Part shown: positions 31,751-42,365 of the stretch, one piece after another
Position numbering within the stretch: position 1 is the first letter of the stretch
Layout of the letters: the number at the start of each line of letters is the position of its first letter
Assembly (NCBI GenBank): GCA_018417955.1
Contig: JACTVC010000056.1
Coordinates: 62,001-126,000, forward strand
Length of the DNA stretch: 64,000 nt
Direction: 5' to 3'
Source: Laccaria trichodermophora
Lineage: Eukaryota > Basidiomycota > Agaricomycetes > Agaricales > Hydnangiaceae
Position numbers and translations under genes: made by a program
The notes under the pieces: generated by a model
Seen by the model: only the letters and a program-made list of their open reading frames with translations
What the model was told of the DNA's origin: nothing
Database searches by the model: none

Positions 31751-33157
31751 GTGATGGTAGTAGTTGTGGTATTTACAACTACAACTACAACTACAACCAG
31801 TAGCGTTATGAATAAGCAGTTGTGTCATCAAAGCCAGAATAAAATTTTAAATCATGATATTAGTATTTTAAAAAGTAGTATCGATAGATTTGTTAGAAAA
31901 TCTTACTTTGGGGGACACACTGATATATATAAAAAATATCTTAAAAAAGGTAAATATTATGATATTAATTCATTATATCCTTTTGCTATGTTGAAACCAA
32001 TGCCAAATCAATTACGGCAAATCTATAAAAATATGAACAATATAAATTTAAATGATTTTTTTGGTTTTATTAAATGTGAAATTACAACACCTAATAATAT
32101 TTTAAAACCAATATTACCTTATAAAGATGTTAATAGTAATAGAACTATATATCCAATAGGGAATTGAACAGGTGTATATTTTTCTGAAGAGTTGAAAGCT
32201 GCTAGTAAATTAGGTTATCAAATTAAATTAATAGAAGGTTATGAATTCGATAAAGTTGATTTATTTAGTGACTATGTAGATCATTTCTATAATATTAAAA
32301 AATTTTCTAGTAAGAATAGTCCACAAAGATTTATAGCTAAAATGCATCTTAATACGTTATATGGTATATTTGGTAGAAAATTAGACCAAATACAAACTAT
32401 TAATGTATATAATAAAGATTTATATTATTATATTTCTACTAAATTTATTAAAAGTATTATTACTATTAATGAAGATATAAGTACATTACTAATACACAAT
32501 AATATAAATATAAATTTAATTAATGATTTAAATTTAACATTAGAATCTAACTATTCATCATTCGAATTACAAATAAAAAGTAATGTTGCTATTGCAAGCG
32601 CTGTAACTAGTTACGCTAGAATTCATATGATTCCATTTATATTACATCCTGGTACAGTTTACACTGATACAGACTCCATCTTTACTGAAACAGAGTTACC
32701 TTCACATTTAATTAATGAAGAATTAGGATTTATGAAAGATGAGTTAGATGGATTATTTATAGAAGAAGGATATTTCTTAGATATTAAAAAATATGGTTAT
32801 TATTATTATGATAAAGATAATAACAAAATAGAATGTTCAATAATATCAGGAATACCTAGAAACACTATACCTTTTAATGATATTATTAAATTAAGTAATG
32901 GTGAAACTTTATTTAAATCTTTAAATAATAGATTTTTTAAAAGTTTTAAAGATTTAAGTATTAATATTAAATCAGTAATAGTTTCTATAACCCAAACTAA
33001 TAAAAAAATATTAGAGAATAATAATTATAAACCAATTATAATTGATAAACAAATTAATAATAAATTAAACAATCTATTAAATATAAATAAATTATTAAAC
33101 AAAATAATCTTAAGCTTTAAATTTTATATTAATGATATATATTATATTTATTTTTAG
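31751..33157 (+). pseudogene. dpo: Family B DNA polymerase, C-terminal remnant
   Basis: Open for 468 codons when TGA at 32165-32167 is read as Trp (IGNWTGVYFSEEL). The palm motifs of protein-primed family B polymerases, as in fungal linear mitochondrial plasmids, are present: motif A YDINSLYPFAM, motif B KMHLNTLYGIFGR and motif C YTDTDSIFTE. The N-terminal exonuclease and terminal-protein parts are missing. The first ~25 codons are a translation of a TAGTTGTA palindromic element, so the apparent start is not the original one and the gene is truncated at the element. Probably an integrated plasmid remnant; the polymerase core itself has no internal stop. Confidence 0.88.
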
Positions 33158-33290
33158 ATAAGCAAGCAATAAGTATTTTAGATTAACCTCTAATATATTG
33201 TACTGCTGCGGCTTGTGTAACTAGCAGCAGCTGCTTCTTGCTACTTAGCAGAATCAAAGTAGCTTTTTTAATTTAATAATTTAAAAGAGA

Positions 33291-33363
33291 GGAAGCAGAA
33301 CTCGAGCGGTTTGAGTGTCTCACTTTTAATGGGAAAGTCCTGGTTCAAGTCCAGGTGTTTCCA
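33291..33363 (+). tRNA. trnK: tRNA-Lys (anticodon UUU)
   Basis: Acceptor GGAAGCA/TGTTTCC, anticodon stem TCTCA/TGGGA with loop CTTTTAA (anticodon UUU), T arm CCTGG/CCAGG around TTCAAGT. Confidence 0.92.
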
Positions 33364-34600
33364 TATACAAAACAAACTTTTAAAGTATAATCTATTAAAT
33401 AAATTATAATTAAGATTTAAAGATAACAATAAAAAATTATTTATTAAATATATCTGGAACTTTAACACACAGAACAAAGCAGCTGCTAAAGCATCAGCAG
33501 CGCTGCTTTTGGCTGCAGCAGTTTAACATCACTCCTAGCAAATTAAAATAGCCTTCGGGGTCTAAATATCAGTAAAAACCCTTTCTGATTGTGCTACTGC
33601 TACTAGCAATTGTGTCTGGCTGCTTCACTAGCAAGTAGTTGTAAAAACTACAACCAGAAGCAAGTAGTTGTAAAAACTACAACCAGAAGCAAAGTGCCGC
33701 TTCTTATTAATCGAAGCAGCCGCAGCCGAGCAGTTGTGTATGCATAGCGCAGGCACAATAATAATAAGAAACGCTTGCTTTTTAATCGTTTACTGGTGAC
33801 TCAAACCAACCATTATTTTTTTTTATATATTTAAATAATTATCAATACAAACTCAGCATCCCTGAATCAGTTGTGTCCAGGTGGCTGCAGCGGCTGCTAG
33901 TAACACAAGCCGCAGCAGCTGCAACCAACAATAAAAGTAGCGATGCTACGCTTGCTTTGCTACACAATAAGTAGCTTTTAATTTTTTTAACCAAAGCAAT
34001 TGCTACCCACAACATATGGTAGCGCTTTAGTCTTTATTCTTTATTCTTTAGTCTTTATTCTTTAGTCTTTAGTCTTTAGTAAAAAGCAACCAATACTACT
34101 TTTTTTAGTCCCATCAGGATTCAAGAATCAAGAATCAAAAAAGCTACGCAAAGATTCAAAAATCAATAATCAAGAGTCAAGAATCAAGAATCAAGAATCA
34201 GTGTTTGGTCGATTATTATGCTTTAAGGTTTGGTGGTTTTGTTTGTAGGATTATACCACAAGTAATGGAATTACCAGTCCCCAGATTAAAAAAAGCTTCT
34301 TTTTTTTTTTAAGTCTCTGATTCTTTTGTGTCAGTAGCGCTTCTTATTCTTATTAGGATTATCCAACGCTGCTAACACAAAAGCATTGATTATGATTATG
34401 TTGCTAACTACGCTTAAAAAGACACACTTGCTAACCAATAATAGCAAACAAAAGAGAAAGTGCCTTCAATAAGTATTAAGTATCCCCAGTCCATGTAGAA
34501 TAATATTTATAATTATACTTAATAAATATTATTGTAAAAGTATAGAGCGCATTTATTACCCGTAACTAAAAAGAAAAAGCTACGCAGGCACAACAAAATT
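33364..34600. other. Intergenic, 1.2 kb, element-rich
   Basis: Between trnK and nad4L. Contains a doubled hairpin module (33600-33690, two successive GTAGTTGTAAAAACTACAAC units), CTTTAGT/CTTTATT heptamer array (34027-34080) and AGAATCA heptamer runs (34119-34200) interrupted by GCTACGCAAAG. No gene seen. Confidence 0.75.
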
Positions 34601-34867
34601 ATGAATCTTTCATTATTATTATTTTTAATAGGGATATTAGGTTTTATATTAAATAGAAAAAATATAATTCTAATGATAATCGCCATAGAGATTATGTTAT
34701 TATCAGTAACTCTTTTAATATTAATCATGTCCTTTGGTTTTGATGATAATGTAGGTCAAACCTTTAGTATTTATATCATATCTATAGCAGGAGCAGAATC
34801 TGTAATAGGTTTAAGTATATTAGTAGCATATTATAGATTAAGAGGAACAATATCTTTAAGAAGTTAA
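34601..34867 (+). CDS. nad4L: NADH dehydrogenase subunit 4L
   Basis: 88 residues, three membrane helices, with the conserved acidic residues in IAIEIMLLSV and IAGAESVIGLSILV. Complex I membrane-arm subunit. Its TAA stop (34865-34867) shares the last A with the nad5 start, the tight nad4L-nad5 arrangement common in fungi, which implies co-transcription and perhaps translational coupling. Confidence 0.97.
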   Translation: MNLSLLLFLIGILGFILNRKNIILMIIAIEIMLLSVTLLILIMSFGFDDNVGQTFSIYIISIAGAESVIGLSILVAYYRLRGTISLRS

Positions 34868-36864
34868 TGTATTTATCAATAATTATTTTACCATTATTAG
34901 GTAGCTTAGTATCAGGATTCTTAGGTCGAAAAGTAGGAACAACAGGTTCCCAAATAATAACTTGTACAAGTTTATTAATCACATCAGTTTTAATAACAAT
35001 AGCTTTTTATGAGGTAGGTTTATGTGGTTCCGTGGTAAGAATTGAATTAGGAAGTTGGATAGATTCTGAGTTAATGAATATCTCTTGGGAATTTTATTTT
35101 GATCAATTAACAGTATCTTTAGGTTTAGCAGTAGTTTATTGTTCAACCTTAATCCATATCTATAGTATAGATTATTTATCTACAGATCCTCATATTCAAA
35201 GATTTTTTTCTTATTTATCAGCATTTACAGCAGGAATGTTAGTCTTAATATGTGGAGGTAATTATTTTGTAATGTTTATAGGTTGGGAAGCAATAGGAGT
35301 TGTATCCTATTTATTAATTAATTATTATTTTACAAGAATACAATCAAATAAAGCAGCTATGTTAGCTTTTACAATGAATAGAGGCGGAGATATGTTTCTG
35401 AGTATAGGTTTTTTTTCTATCTTTCAAATATTTGGTTCATTAAATTATTCTCATGTATTTACTTTAACTCCTTATATGAATGAAACAGCTATAACTATAA
35501 TATCTTTATTATTATTAGGAGGAGCTTTAGCTAAAAGTGCTAATATTCCTTTACATTCTTGGTTACCCGGTAGTATGGAGGCTCCTACACCTGTAAGTGC
35601 CTTATTACATGCAGCTACACTAGTTACAGCAGGTATTTATTTATTATTAAGAAGTTCTCCTATCTTAGAATATAGTGAAAGTGCTTTATTACTAATAACT
35701 TTAATAGGGAGTACCACAGCTTTTTTTGCAGCCACTTGTGGTTTATTACAAAATGATTTAAAAAGAATTATTGCTTTTAGTACAATATCTCAATTAGGTT
35801 ATATGATGATGGCTATAGGGTTAAGTCAATACAATGTAGCTTTAATGCATACAGTAAATCATGCTTTTTTCAAAGCCTTATTATTTTTAGGAGCAGGAGC
35901 AGTCATCCATTCTTTTGCCGATCAACAAGATGTTAGAAAAATGGGTGGATTAATTAAATTTTTACCTTTTACTTCTTCAGTAATGTTAGTAGGTAGTTTA
36001 AGTTTATTAGCTACACCTTTTTTAACTGGATTTTATAGTAAAGATTTAATATTAGAATTAGCTTTTGGGCAATATAGTTTTAGTGGTATGTATGCTTATA
36101 TTTTAGGGTCTATTACAGCAGGAATTACTGCTTTTTATAGTTTTAGATTAATAAGTTTAGTGTTTTTAACTTATCCTAATGGTCCTAAAGAATCTTATTT
36201 AAATTCTCATGAATCTAATATATTTGTAATTATACCTCTATTGATTTTAGCCTTATTTAGTATATTTTTTGGTTATATATTTTCAGATTTATTTGTAGGT
36301 CTAGGATCAGATTTTTTTGCTAATTCATTATTTACTCATCCTAATAAAATTTCTATTATTGAAGCTGAATTCTCTTTAAATCCTATTATTAAATTATTAC
36401 CTGCTTTTTTAAGTCTAATTGGAGCAAGTATAGCTATTTTTATGTATCATTTACAACCTTTATTTTTGATTAATTTAAGTAATACGGTTTTAGGTAGAAA
36501 AATATATAGTTTCTTAAATGGTAAATATTATTTTGATGTCATTTATAATCACTATTTAGTTAGCGCCGGTTTAAATTTAGGTTATAGAATTTCTAAAGAA
36601 TTAGATAGAGGAGCAATTGAATTATTAGGACCATATGGATTAGCAAATAGTTTAAGTAATAGTGGTCTAAATATTAGTAAATTAGATACTGGTATTATAA
36701 CTACTTATTCTTTATATATTACTATAGGTTTAATTTCTTTATTATTCTTAGTTTTTGCTCCAGTATTAATGGATACTGGGCACCTGTACCCTATATTTAG
36801 TGAATTTAGATTATTATTTATATACTTTTGTTCAGCTATATTAGTTTTAACACAGAATAAATAA
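34867..36864 (+). CDS. nad5: NADH dehydrogenase subunit 5
   Basis: 665 residues, the largest antiporter-like subunit of complex I. Recognisable features: IHIYSIDYLSTDPHIQRFFSYLSAF near residue 100, the WLPGSMEAPTPVSALLHAAT motif near 235, and the NHAFFKALLFLGAGAVIHS helix. Starts on the last base of the nad4L stop and has no intron. Near the C-terminus MDTGHLYPIFSEFRLL contains GGGCACCTGTACCC (36778-36791), the complement of a dispersed CGGGTACAGGT motif, suggesting a small in-frame insertion at a weakly conserved position. Confidence 0.97.
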   Translation: MYLSIIILPLLGSLVSGFLGRKVGTTGSQIITCTSLLITSVLITIAFYEVGLCGSVVRIELGSWIDSELMNISWEFYFDQLTVSLGLAVVYCSTLIHIYSIDYLSTDPHIQRFFSYLSAFTAGMLVLICGGNYFVMFIGWEAIGVVSYLLINYYFTRIQSNKAAMLAFTMNRGGDMFLSIGFFSIFQIFGSLNYSHVFTLTPYMNETAITIISLLLLGGALAKSANIPLHSWLPGSMEAPTPVSALLHAATLVTAGIYLLLRSSPILEYSESALLLITLIGSTTAFFAATCGLLQNDLKRIIAFSTISQLGYMMMAIGLSQYNVALMHTVNHAFFKALLFLGAGAVIHSFADQQDVRKMGGLIKFLPFTSSVMLVGSLSLLATPFLTGFYSKDLILELAFGQYSFSGMYAYILGSITAGITAFYSFRLISLVFLTYPNGPKESYLNSHESNIFVIIPLLILALFSIFFGYIFSDLFVGLGSDFFANSLFTHPNKISIIEAEFSLNPIIKLLPAFLSLIGASIAIFMYHLQPLFLINLSNTVLGRKIYSFLNGKYYFDVIYNHYLVSAGLNLGYRISKELDRGAIELLGPYGLANSLSNSGLNISKLDTGIITTYSLYITIGLISLLFLVFAPVLMDTGHLYPIFSEFRLLFIYFCSAILVLTQNK

Positions 36865-38629
36865 TAAAAGCTACTATACTAATATTAATACTAATACTAA
36901 GACTAATACTAATTATTCTCAAACTAGCACTTGTGTCTTGTGTATTGTCTCTTGTCTCTTGTCTCTTGTCTCTTGTCTCTTGTCTCTTGTTTCTTGTCTC
37001 TTGTTTCTTGTCTCTTGTTTCTTGTGTCTTTCTTTGCGAGACTCTATAAAACTATTTGTTTCTGATATTGTTATTTGCTTCGCCAGGCACAACAAGCAAT
37101 TGTTGGAGCGGCTATTTATAAACCCACCAAAATAATGCTATTTAAATTCATACAATACAATACAATACAATACAATACAATACGATACAATACAAATTCA
37201 TACAATACAATACAATACAATACAATACAATATAATAGAATAGAATAAAATAGAATAGAATAGAATATAATAAAATAGAATAGAAACTGCTACACTAAGA
37301 AATAAAAAGCATTGATTTTGGGTCCAACAAAACAATAATTATTTAATAATACCCCTTTATTTTTTAATCGTAACTACGCTAAGAAGAGACACACTACGCG
37401 CTACGCGCTACTTAAGAATCAGAGCCATCGCTATTTAAGTATCGCTACTTCTTGTGTGGCAAAGCAAGCGTAGCTTTTTTGTTTTTGTTTTTGTTTTTGT
37501 TTTTTCCTTTGCCAGAATCGCTACTTCGAATCAGCTCCTTATTAATCGAAGAAGCAGCTGCTGCTTTAGCCGCTGCGTAGCTCGCTACTTTGATTAATAA
37601 GGCACAATTGCCAGAAGCAAGAGCAGCGCTACCATTCTAAATATAGTTTGGATTAATAAGTAGTATTTCTTAATGTATAAGTGGGTTAATTTATTAAAGG
37701 ATTAAAGGACTAATGGATTAATAGATTAATATTATTCAAGAATTTGTTTTAATATAAATTTTTATATTTTCTCTTTAAAAACCAAATTTTTAATAGACTA
37801 TTATAGAAAATTAGTGTAAAAATAATAATAAAAATAAAAGCAGAAAATTAAAGAATTTAATTTTAAATAAATAAAATTAAATTAAGAAATTGTTTACTAC
37901 TATTTAAATAGTAGCTTATATTTAAAAAAATATCACTTAAACCTATTAATTAATTAAATAATCAAATTTAATATTTTATTATTATTTTATTTTTTCTAAT
38001 ATAATTATATTTAATAAGATAAAATAATAATAATAAATAAAACAAATCTTATTCTTTGATTCTATAAAATTACACTAGTTTATGCTTATTTAATATAATA
38101 TTATAATATAATTAAATCTTGTTATGTTTACCCAGACATAATATACACAAGCATTAATTATAATTTTAAAGCTTTGTATTTCTATTCTATTCTGTTTTAT
38201 TCAAGTACAATAAAAGCTACTTATGAATCATAATAGATGCTGTGCTCTAAAGCTATTTCTTGTAGTTGTAGTTGTAAAAACTACAACTACAACCAGTAGC
38301 GTTATGAATAAGCTGCTGCTGTAAATACCGCAGCAGAAACAATAAATTAAAAATAATTTTTGTTATTGTACTATATTTAAATTTGTAATTTTAAATGTAA
38401 TTGTAATTTTTTGCGTAGCTTTTTATTTTTAAACATTTCTTGTTTGTTAATCTACTAAAAAAAAAAGATTTACTACTATGATTCTGCTAGCAATTGTGCC
38501 AATTTTATCGTAAGTAGCACACAATAAAAAAGCTACGCAAAAATAAAAAACTACTTATGTTTCAAAAAATACAAATTAAAAAAAAAGTACAAATAAAAAA
38601 TACAAATAAATAATTACAATAAAAAAAAT
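36865..38629. other. Intergenic, 1.8 kb
   Basis: Between nad5 and rps3. Opens with a TCTCTTG heptamer array (about 36945-37025), then pentamer TACAA/TAGAA arrays (37150-37285), a GC-module chain (37385-37630), a long AT-rich plain (37650-38200) with a small hairpin TTATGT/ACATAA near 38112-38135, and a TAGTTGTA palindrome (38250-38340). No gene seen. Confidence 0.72.
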
Positions 38630-40999
38630 ATGACAAGTCCCCACTACAATAGTAATAAAAGCTACTTAGGTTCACAGTGCTGCTTCTCCAGCGTAGCAGG
38701 CTACCTTGCTTCGCCAGAAGGCTACTCCTGCGTAGCAGGAGGCACAACTATAAAAAATAGTTCCAATACAATAAAAGCTACTTATGATAACACGATAATA
38801 AAAAATAATATACAAAAAGCACAACTATTAGATAAACATTATACTAATGAAGTTATTATGATACAAGATGAAATAAATAAATTAATAGTTTTTGAAGGTT
38901 TACAGTATTTCAGAGGTATTTTTTGTGAAGATGAAGCATTTAATGTAGAAATTTTTAATTTAAGATTAAATAGACATATATTATTAATAGAAAATTTATT
39001 ATGTAATTTAGAATATGCTATAAATAGATTTAATTTATTATATAATAAATGCAAGCCTTGTAGTGCCAATAATAATAATTGTAGCTACGCAGAAAATTTT
39101 TCTATGTCTGCTTCGCTAGGCACAATTATTAATAATACTTTTGCTTATGATTTAGCTATTAAAGCTTTTTTAAATAATTATTATAATATTAGTAATAAAA
39201 TTTATTATATTATTCAAAATAATATTGAAAGATCAGAACTAAATATTAAAAGCTACGCAGCACAAGACGACACTTGTTATGCTGAAGGCAACCTTGCTTC
39301 GCCAGAGGGTTACCCCAAAGGCTACTCCGGAGGCTACGCAGACACAACTGTAAGATTAGGAATGGATAGCTGTACTAGTACTGGTTTAGTTATCCCTACT
39401 ATTATTATGAATCTAAAGAGTGCTTCTGCATTTTCAGACACAACTGCTGCTTCTTCTTGTGCCTACAATAATAATACATCAGTACCCGATATTAATGATA
39501 TTAATAATTATTCTAATTCTATTAATAATGATAATAATAATAATAATAAAGTTAATATGATGCGCTCCGACTACTCTGGTGCCTTTTCAACAATTTTTGG
39601 TGCTACACAGACACAGACGCAGACACAGACACAGACACAGACACAGACACAACAGCATCAATATTTATTGCAAAATAAAAGCTACGCAGCACAACAAATA
39701 AATAAAATAGTTAATAGGCAAAATTTATTAAATAACCAGAAGCTGCACTTTTTACACAACAATACTCTATTATTTAATTATTTAAAAAGAATGAGTATTT
39801 ATAATATAAGAACAAATGGACTTTTAATTTATAATTATCATATTTTAAAATATAATTTTAATAAAAATTACTCTCTCTTATTTCATCCCTATTTATTAAA
39901 AGCTTCTTCGAAGGCTACGCAGACACACTACGCTTGCAACCTTGCTTCGCCAGAGGGTTACCCCAAAGGCTACTCCGGAGGCTACGCAGACACAACAATA
40001 GCTATTCCAAGAAATAATAATAATAATATAAATAATAATAATAATAATAATAAAAGCTACTTAGGATTACCACCAATTAAAGGTACTGGTTGGATTAACT
40101 TCGCAAGTAATGAAATACATAATTTCTTAAAAGCTTTCTTTAAAAGTATTAACTCTTTAATTAGTAAACCTACTTTTGTGATTACTCCCGATAAAATTAC
40201 TATATCTTTATTTTATTATTTAAGTATACCTAGCCCTAAAGTTTTTAATTTATATAATAGCAAACTACTTATGAATGCTACTGCTACGCGGACACAATAT
40301 TTGTTAATTAAGAAGAATATAAAGAATAATAATAAAAAAAGCTACGCAAAAACAATAAATTTTGGTGCGGCACAGCAGCCCTTCGATCCAGAAACCTTTA
40401 ATATTGAAAAAAGTAGAGCATTAAAAATTTTAATTCGTAAACAATATAAAAAAAAAAATAAATTAAATCTATTCAATAATTATAATTTAACTAAATTATA
40501 TCCTTTAAGATTTAAAAAAATTTGTGATTATTTCAGTCTATTTTTTAATAAACCTGTAGAATTTGAATTAATTAGATTACATCATTATTATAACGATGCT
40601 CATATTTTAGTGACTCTATTAGCTTTAATTGTTAGAAGAAAAAATATTAGAAAAGCTATTACTAATCTTTATTCTTTAAATGCTGTGGAAAATTTAAAGG
40701 ATCCTAATTTATTCGGTGGTAATAGAGCTGGCGGCACAACTGCTACGCTATCTTCTGAAATAAATTCATATTCATTGGAACCTCAATACAATATCCCTGC
40801 TTTCCTTTCTGGTTTAAATATCAAAATAGCGGGAAGATTAATGAGAGAATCTATTATACCTAGAAGAACAACTAAAATTTTTGAAAAAGGAGCATCTGCT
40901 ACTGGAAAAGTAAATTTTTTAGAAGTGGCTAAATTAACTAAAAAAAATAGAAAAGGAGCTTTTACTATTACTGTTTTATCTGGACAAAATTTCTTTTAA
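38630..40999 (+). CDS. rps3: Mitochondrial ribosomal protein uS3
   Basis: 789 residues, much longer than most fungal RPS3. The C-terminal ~80 residues are diagnostic (KIAGRLMRESIIPRRTTK, then GKVNFLEVAKL and KNRKGAFTITVLSG). The extra length comes partly from in-frame GC elements: residues about 23-40 (partial), 220-240 and 436-456. The last two are encoded by identical 61-nt copies (39288-39348, 39936-39996) and give LASPEGYPKGYSGGYADT. Other low-complexity inserts are a glutamine-threonine repeat (about 325-342, from a CAGACA microsatellite) and asparagine runs. No stops interrupt the frame, so the gene appears functional with tolerated linkers. A component of the mitoribosome small-subunit head. 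Confidence 0.93.
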   Translation: MTSPHYNSNKSYLGSQCCFSSVAGYLASPEGYSCVAGGTTIKNSSNTIKATYDNTIIKNNIQKAQLLDKHYTNEVIMIQDEINKLIVFEGLQYFRGIFCEDEAFNVEIFNLRLNRHILLIENLLCNLEYAINRFNLLYNKCKPCSANNNNCSYAENFSMSASLGTIINNTFAYDLAIKAFLNNYYNISNKIYYIIQNNIERSELNIKSYAAQDDTCYAEGNLASPEGYPKGYSGGYADTTVRLGMDSCTSTGLVIPTIIMNLKSASAFSDTTAASSCAYNNNTSVPDINDINNYSNSINNDNNNNNKVNMMRSDYSGAFSTIFGATQTQTQTQTQTQTQTQQHQYLLQNKSYAAQQINKIVNRQNLLNNQKLHFLHNNTLLFNYLKRMSIYNIRTNGLLIYNYHILKYNFNKNYSLLFHPYLLKASSKATQTHYACNLASPEGYPKGYSGGYADTTIAIPRNNNNNINNNNNNNKSYLGLPPIKGTGWINFASNEIHNFLKAFFKSINSLISKPTFVITPDKITISLFYYLSIPSPKVFNLYNSKLLMNATATRTQYLLIKKNIKNNNKKSYAKTINFGAAQQPFDPETFNIEKSRALKILIRKQYKKKNKLNLFNNYNLTKLYPLRFKKICDYFSLFFNKPVEFELIRLHHYYNDAHILVTLLALIVRRKNIRKAITNLYSLNAVENLKDPNLFGGNRAGGTTATLSSEINSYSLEPQYNIPAFLSGLNIKIAGRLMRESIIPRRTTKIFEKGASATGKVNFLEVAKLTKKNRKGAFTITVLSGQNFF
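39288..39996 (+). repeat. GC element duplicated inside rps3 (two 61-nt copies)
   Basis: Two identical 61-nt copies at 39288-39348 and 39936-39996, in the same reading frame. Relatives: 38697-38746 in rps3, about 52738-52835 (reverse) inside the cox1 second-intron ORF, and 11805-11850 intergenic. Core parts are CTTGCTTCGCCAGA, GGCTACTCC and GGCTACGCAGACACAA. Confidence 0.93.
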
Positions 41000-41853
41000 T
41001 GAATTATCCTACAACTACTTTGCTTGCTTTTTTAATCGAAAAATAAAAGTAGTTTTTATAAATTGCCTTTATCTTTCGACTAGGCAGCATTTGCTAGCTT
41101 TTTATTTTTTTTACCCCTTCAAATACAATAACAAATACAATAACAAATACAATAACAAATACAATAACAAATACAATAACAAAAACAATAAAAGCTACTT
41201 AGCGTAACAGAATCAAACAATAAAAGCTACTTATTGTGTCTGATTCATAAGGAGCGATTATTCACAAATAAGGAGCGAATCATAAGGAGCGATGGCTCTT
41301 GTAGTTGTGGTATTTACAACCACAACCAGTACCGCTACTAGCAAGTGTGCCTGGCTGCTTCGCTAGCAAGTAGTTGTAGTTGTAAAAACTACAACTACAA
41401 CCAGAAGCAAAGGCACAATTGCTAGTAGCTTTTTAATCTTTAATCTTTAATCTTTAATCTTTAATCTTTAATCCCCAGCTTATTTGGATTAATCAAGCTT
41501 GATTATTAAGCAAGGCTTGCTTTTGTTTTATTAATTATAATTAACATCCCAGTAGTTGTTTTATTAATTAACAGCCCAGTAGCTTTAATTACTAAGAACT
41601 AACTACAAAACAATAATATTACCTAATTAACTTTTGAATATATTGTGCTTTTTTTTTCAATATAATAAATTAACAAAGTTATAATTATTACTATTAATTG
41701 TTTGCGTAGCTTTTATTATTATTATTATAGTAATTAAATAATTAAATTAATATTTAGAGGTTTTATTGCAAGGACGGACAAAATTTTAAACAACTGGTTA
41801 TCTTATTTTGTTTATACACAAAAATCTGGATTAAGTTTGTGCGTAGCTTTTAT
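41000..41853. other. Intergenic; rps3 to trnN, strand switch
   Basis: No gene seen. Contains an AATACAATAACA 12-mer array (41112-41190), element chain 41225-41425, and TTTAATC heptamer array (41425-41471). Segment 41270-41340 shares a ~60-nt identical block with 42010-42070. Confidence 0.75.
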
Positions 41854-41928
41854 AAGGCCTAAAGAGGGTTTGAACCTCTGTGAAAAGTATTAACAGTACT
41901 TCGCTTAAACCACTCAGCCATTAGACCT
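41854..41928 (-). tRNA. trnN: tRNA-Asn (anticodon GUU)
   Basis: Acceptor AGGTCTA/TAGGCCT, perfect anticodon stem AAGTA/TACTT with loop CTGTTAA (anticodon GUU), T arm AGAGG/CCTCT around TTCAAAC. Confidence 0.92.
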
Positions 41929-42293
41929 GTTGTTGTTTGTATATGTTTAAAAAGATGTAATTATTAAATAATAAAGATTTAACTCGTTGTTGTGTCTGAT
42001 TCATAAGGAGCGAATCATAAGGAGCGATGGCTCTTGTAGTTGTGGTATTTACAACCACAACCAGTACCGCTGCTAGCAAGTGTGCCTTTGCTTCTGGTTG
42101 TGGCTGCTTCGCTAGCAACTACAAAGAAGCAAACCTTGCTTTGCTAGTAGCGATTCATAAGTAGCGAGCTACGCAGCGGCTGCTAGTTACACAAGCCGCA
42201 GCAGCTGCTTCTTATTAATCGAAGGAGCGTAGCACTGCTCCTTATTAATCGAAGGAGCGTAGCGATTATTAACAAATAAGTAGCAGAATTACT
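41929..42293. other. Intergenic, element chain
   Basis: Between trnP and trnN. Almost entirely GC modules (41990-42290), sharing a ~60-nt identical block with 41270-41340. A short minus-strand ORF here (41921-42118) overlaps trnN and is repeat-derived. Confidence 0.75.
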
Positions 42294-42365
42294 GAGGGAG
42301 ACACGACTCGAACGCGCAGCTTCTTACTCCCAAAGTAAGCTCCTTAACCAATTAGGATACTCCCT
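42294..42365 (-). tRNA. trnP: tRNA-Pro (anticodon UGG)
   Basis: Acceptor AGGGAGT/TCTCCCT (innermost U-U), perfect anticodon stem CTTAC/GTAAG with loop TTTGGGA (anticodon UGG), T arm around TTCGAGT. Confidence 0.9.

Noticed and set aside
32165..32167. Nonsense mutation in dpo
   Set aside because: The codon is TGA, read as Trp in this genome; the frame continues through all polymerase motifs.
36938..37135. Plus-strand ORF with SCLLSLV repeats after nad5
   Set aside because: Translation of the TCTCTTG heptamer array.
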